Assembly (NCBI GenBank): GCA_020848075.1
Contig: JADLAV010000037.1
Location: forward strand, 1 to 64,000
Origin: Burkholderiales bacterium
GTDB taxonomy: Bacteria; Pseudomonadota; Gammaproteobacteria; Burkholderiales; SG8-39
Reading direction: 5' to 3'
DNA: 64,000 bases
The translations under genes and the position numbers were made by a program. The notes beneath the pieces were generated by a model. It ran no database searches and was not told the DNA's origin. It saw only the letters and a list, made by a program, of their open reading frames with translations. This document shows, piece by piece, positions 63,358 to 64,000 of this stretch (within the stretch, counting starts at the first letter, position 1; every line of letters begins with the position of its first letter).

Positions 63358-64000
63358 ATGCCGAAAGGGCGGGCAGCGTTTCTGACCGCGACCATGATCG
63401 CGGTCGCAGCCTCTGCCGCACCTGGTGCGCTGGCGCAGGAGCCGGCGCTACGGCTGCAGGAGGTGCAGGTTACAGCGCCGGCCGCGACATTCGACGGCAC
63501 TGCCGACGCCGCGAGCCAGGGCGAGTACCCCGGCCGGCGGTTCGAGGTCCGACCGCTCCTGCGCACCGGCGAGATGATCGAGGTGATCCCGGGTGTGATC
63601 GCGACCCAGCATAGCGGCGGCGGCAAGGCCAACCAGTACTTCGCACGGGGCTTCAATCTGGACCACGGCACCGACTTCCGTTTCACGCTCGACGGTGTAC
63701 AGATCAATTTCACGACTCACGCACACGGCCAGGGCTTCACGGACCTGAACTTCATCATTCCCGAGCTCGTGGAGCGCATCGACTACCGGATGGGAACCTA
63801 CGCAGCCCAGGACGGCGACTTCGCGGTTGCCGGTGCGGCAGACTTTCGGCTCTATCGGAAGCTTCCCGCCGACATCGCGCAGGTGGGCGCCGGTAGCGAC
63901 GGCTACTACCGGACGCTTCTGGCGGGCTCTCCGCAGGTCGGTCCGGATTCGCGCAGCCTCCTGTACGGCATCGAGTACTACCATGACGACGGGCCGTGGG
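63358..64000 (+). CDS. TonB-dependent receptor, N-terminal part (cut by window end)
   Basis: At least 214 residues. Signal peptide (about 1-27, ending GALAQ), a TonB-box-like 'LQEVQVTAPA', and the plug domain: 'GEMIEVIPGVIATQHSGGGKANQYFARGFNLDHGTDFRFTLDGVQI', 'PELVERIDYRMGTYAAQDGDFAVAG'. The beta-barrel lies beyond the window. Possible importer of the cluster's substrate; neighbourhood only. Confidence 0.88.
   Translation, partial: MPKGRAAFLTATMIAVAASAAPGALAQEPALRLQEVQVTAPAATFDGTADAASQGEYPGRRFEVRPLLRTGEMIEVIPGVIATQHSGGGKANQYFARGFNLDHGTDFRFTLDGVQINFTTHAHGQGFTDLNFIIPELVERIDYRMGTYAAQDGDFAVAGAADFRLYRKLPADIAQVGAGSDGYYRTLLAGSPQVGPDSRSLLYGIEYYHDDGPW

Overview
The window looks like a chromosomal segment of a high-GC, facultatively anaerobic betaproteobacterium that degrades aromatic or alicyclic acids. 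The lineage call is inferred from three things: the queA-tgt-yajC-secD-secF block, the nudJ-mnmA-purB neighbourhood, and a mix of anaerobic (molybdoenzyme, Fe-S, Crp/Fnr) and hybrid CoA-thioester catabolic genes. Coding density is high and there is no insertion sequence, integrase, prophage or CRISPR array.

1-23.4 kb is mostly housekeeping. It holds an intergenic palindromic repeat array, a small ion channel, an ankyrin protein, a TonB-like protein, an ABC1/AarF-type kinase, an aminotransferase, nudJ-mnmA and purB, a diheme cytochrome c and a cytochrome c', the queA-tgt-yajC-secD-secF operon, tRNA-Leu(CAA), a three-gene phosphorelay (CHASE2 hybrid kinase, separate Hpt protein, OmpR-type regulator) and a DUF445-type membrane protein.

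23.7-41.9 kb looks like an anaerobic block. A Crp/Fnr-family regulator, a radical SAM/SPASM protein, a nitronate-monooxygenase-like flavoprotein, phenylacetate-CoA ligase, a FlK-like thioesterase, a PadBCD-like molybdoenzyme operon, a hemerythrin with a polytopic membrane protein, an unusual fusion of an aryl-CoA-type flavin monooxygenase to a benzoate-CoA-ligase-type domain, and an old-yellow-enzyme/dienoyl-CoA reductase follow one another. Up to six TTGA[TC]-N4-[AG]TCA[AC]-like boxes precede these genes, so many may belong to one FNR/DNR-type regulon.

41.5-63.4 kb is a CoA-thioester catabolic gene cluster. A GNAT-Rrf2 pair and a tandem-GNAT protein with a histone-H1-like tail precede a PaaK-family ligase and a 66-residue protein. 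Then come a PaaA-like di-iron protein, four crotonases (two lacking the usual catalytic glutamates), a TetR regulator, two acyl-CoA dehydrogenases, an HMG-CoA-synthase-like/DUF35 fusion, an SCP2-type thiolase, and two paralogous QueG-like double 4Fe-4S proteins. A convergent Liv-type ABC transporter operon and a second PaaA-like protein close it. A near-identical palindrome (ATACTATC-yGGA-yAGT) sits upstream of both PaaA-like genes, at opposite ends, and is the best candidate operator for the TetR protein. The substrate is unknown. The gene set suggests import, CoA activation, oxygenase attack, isomerisation/hydration, dehydrogenation and thiolytic cleavage. A TonB-dependent receptor begins at the right edge and is cut by the window end.
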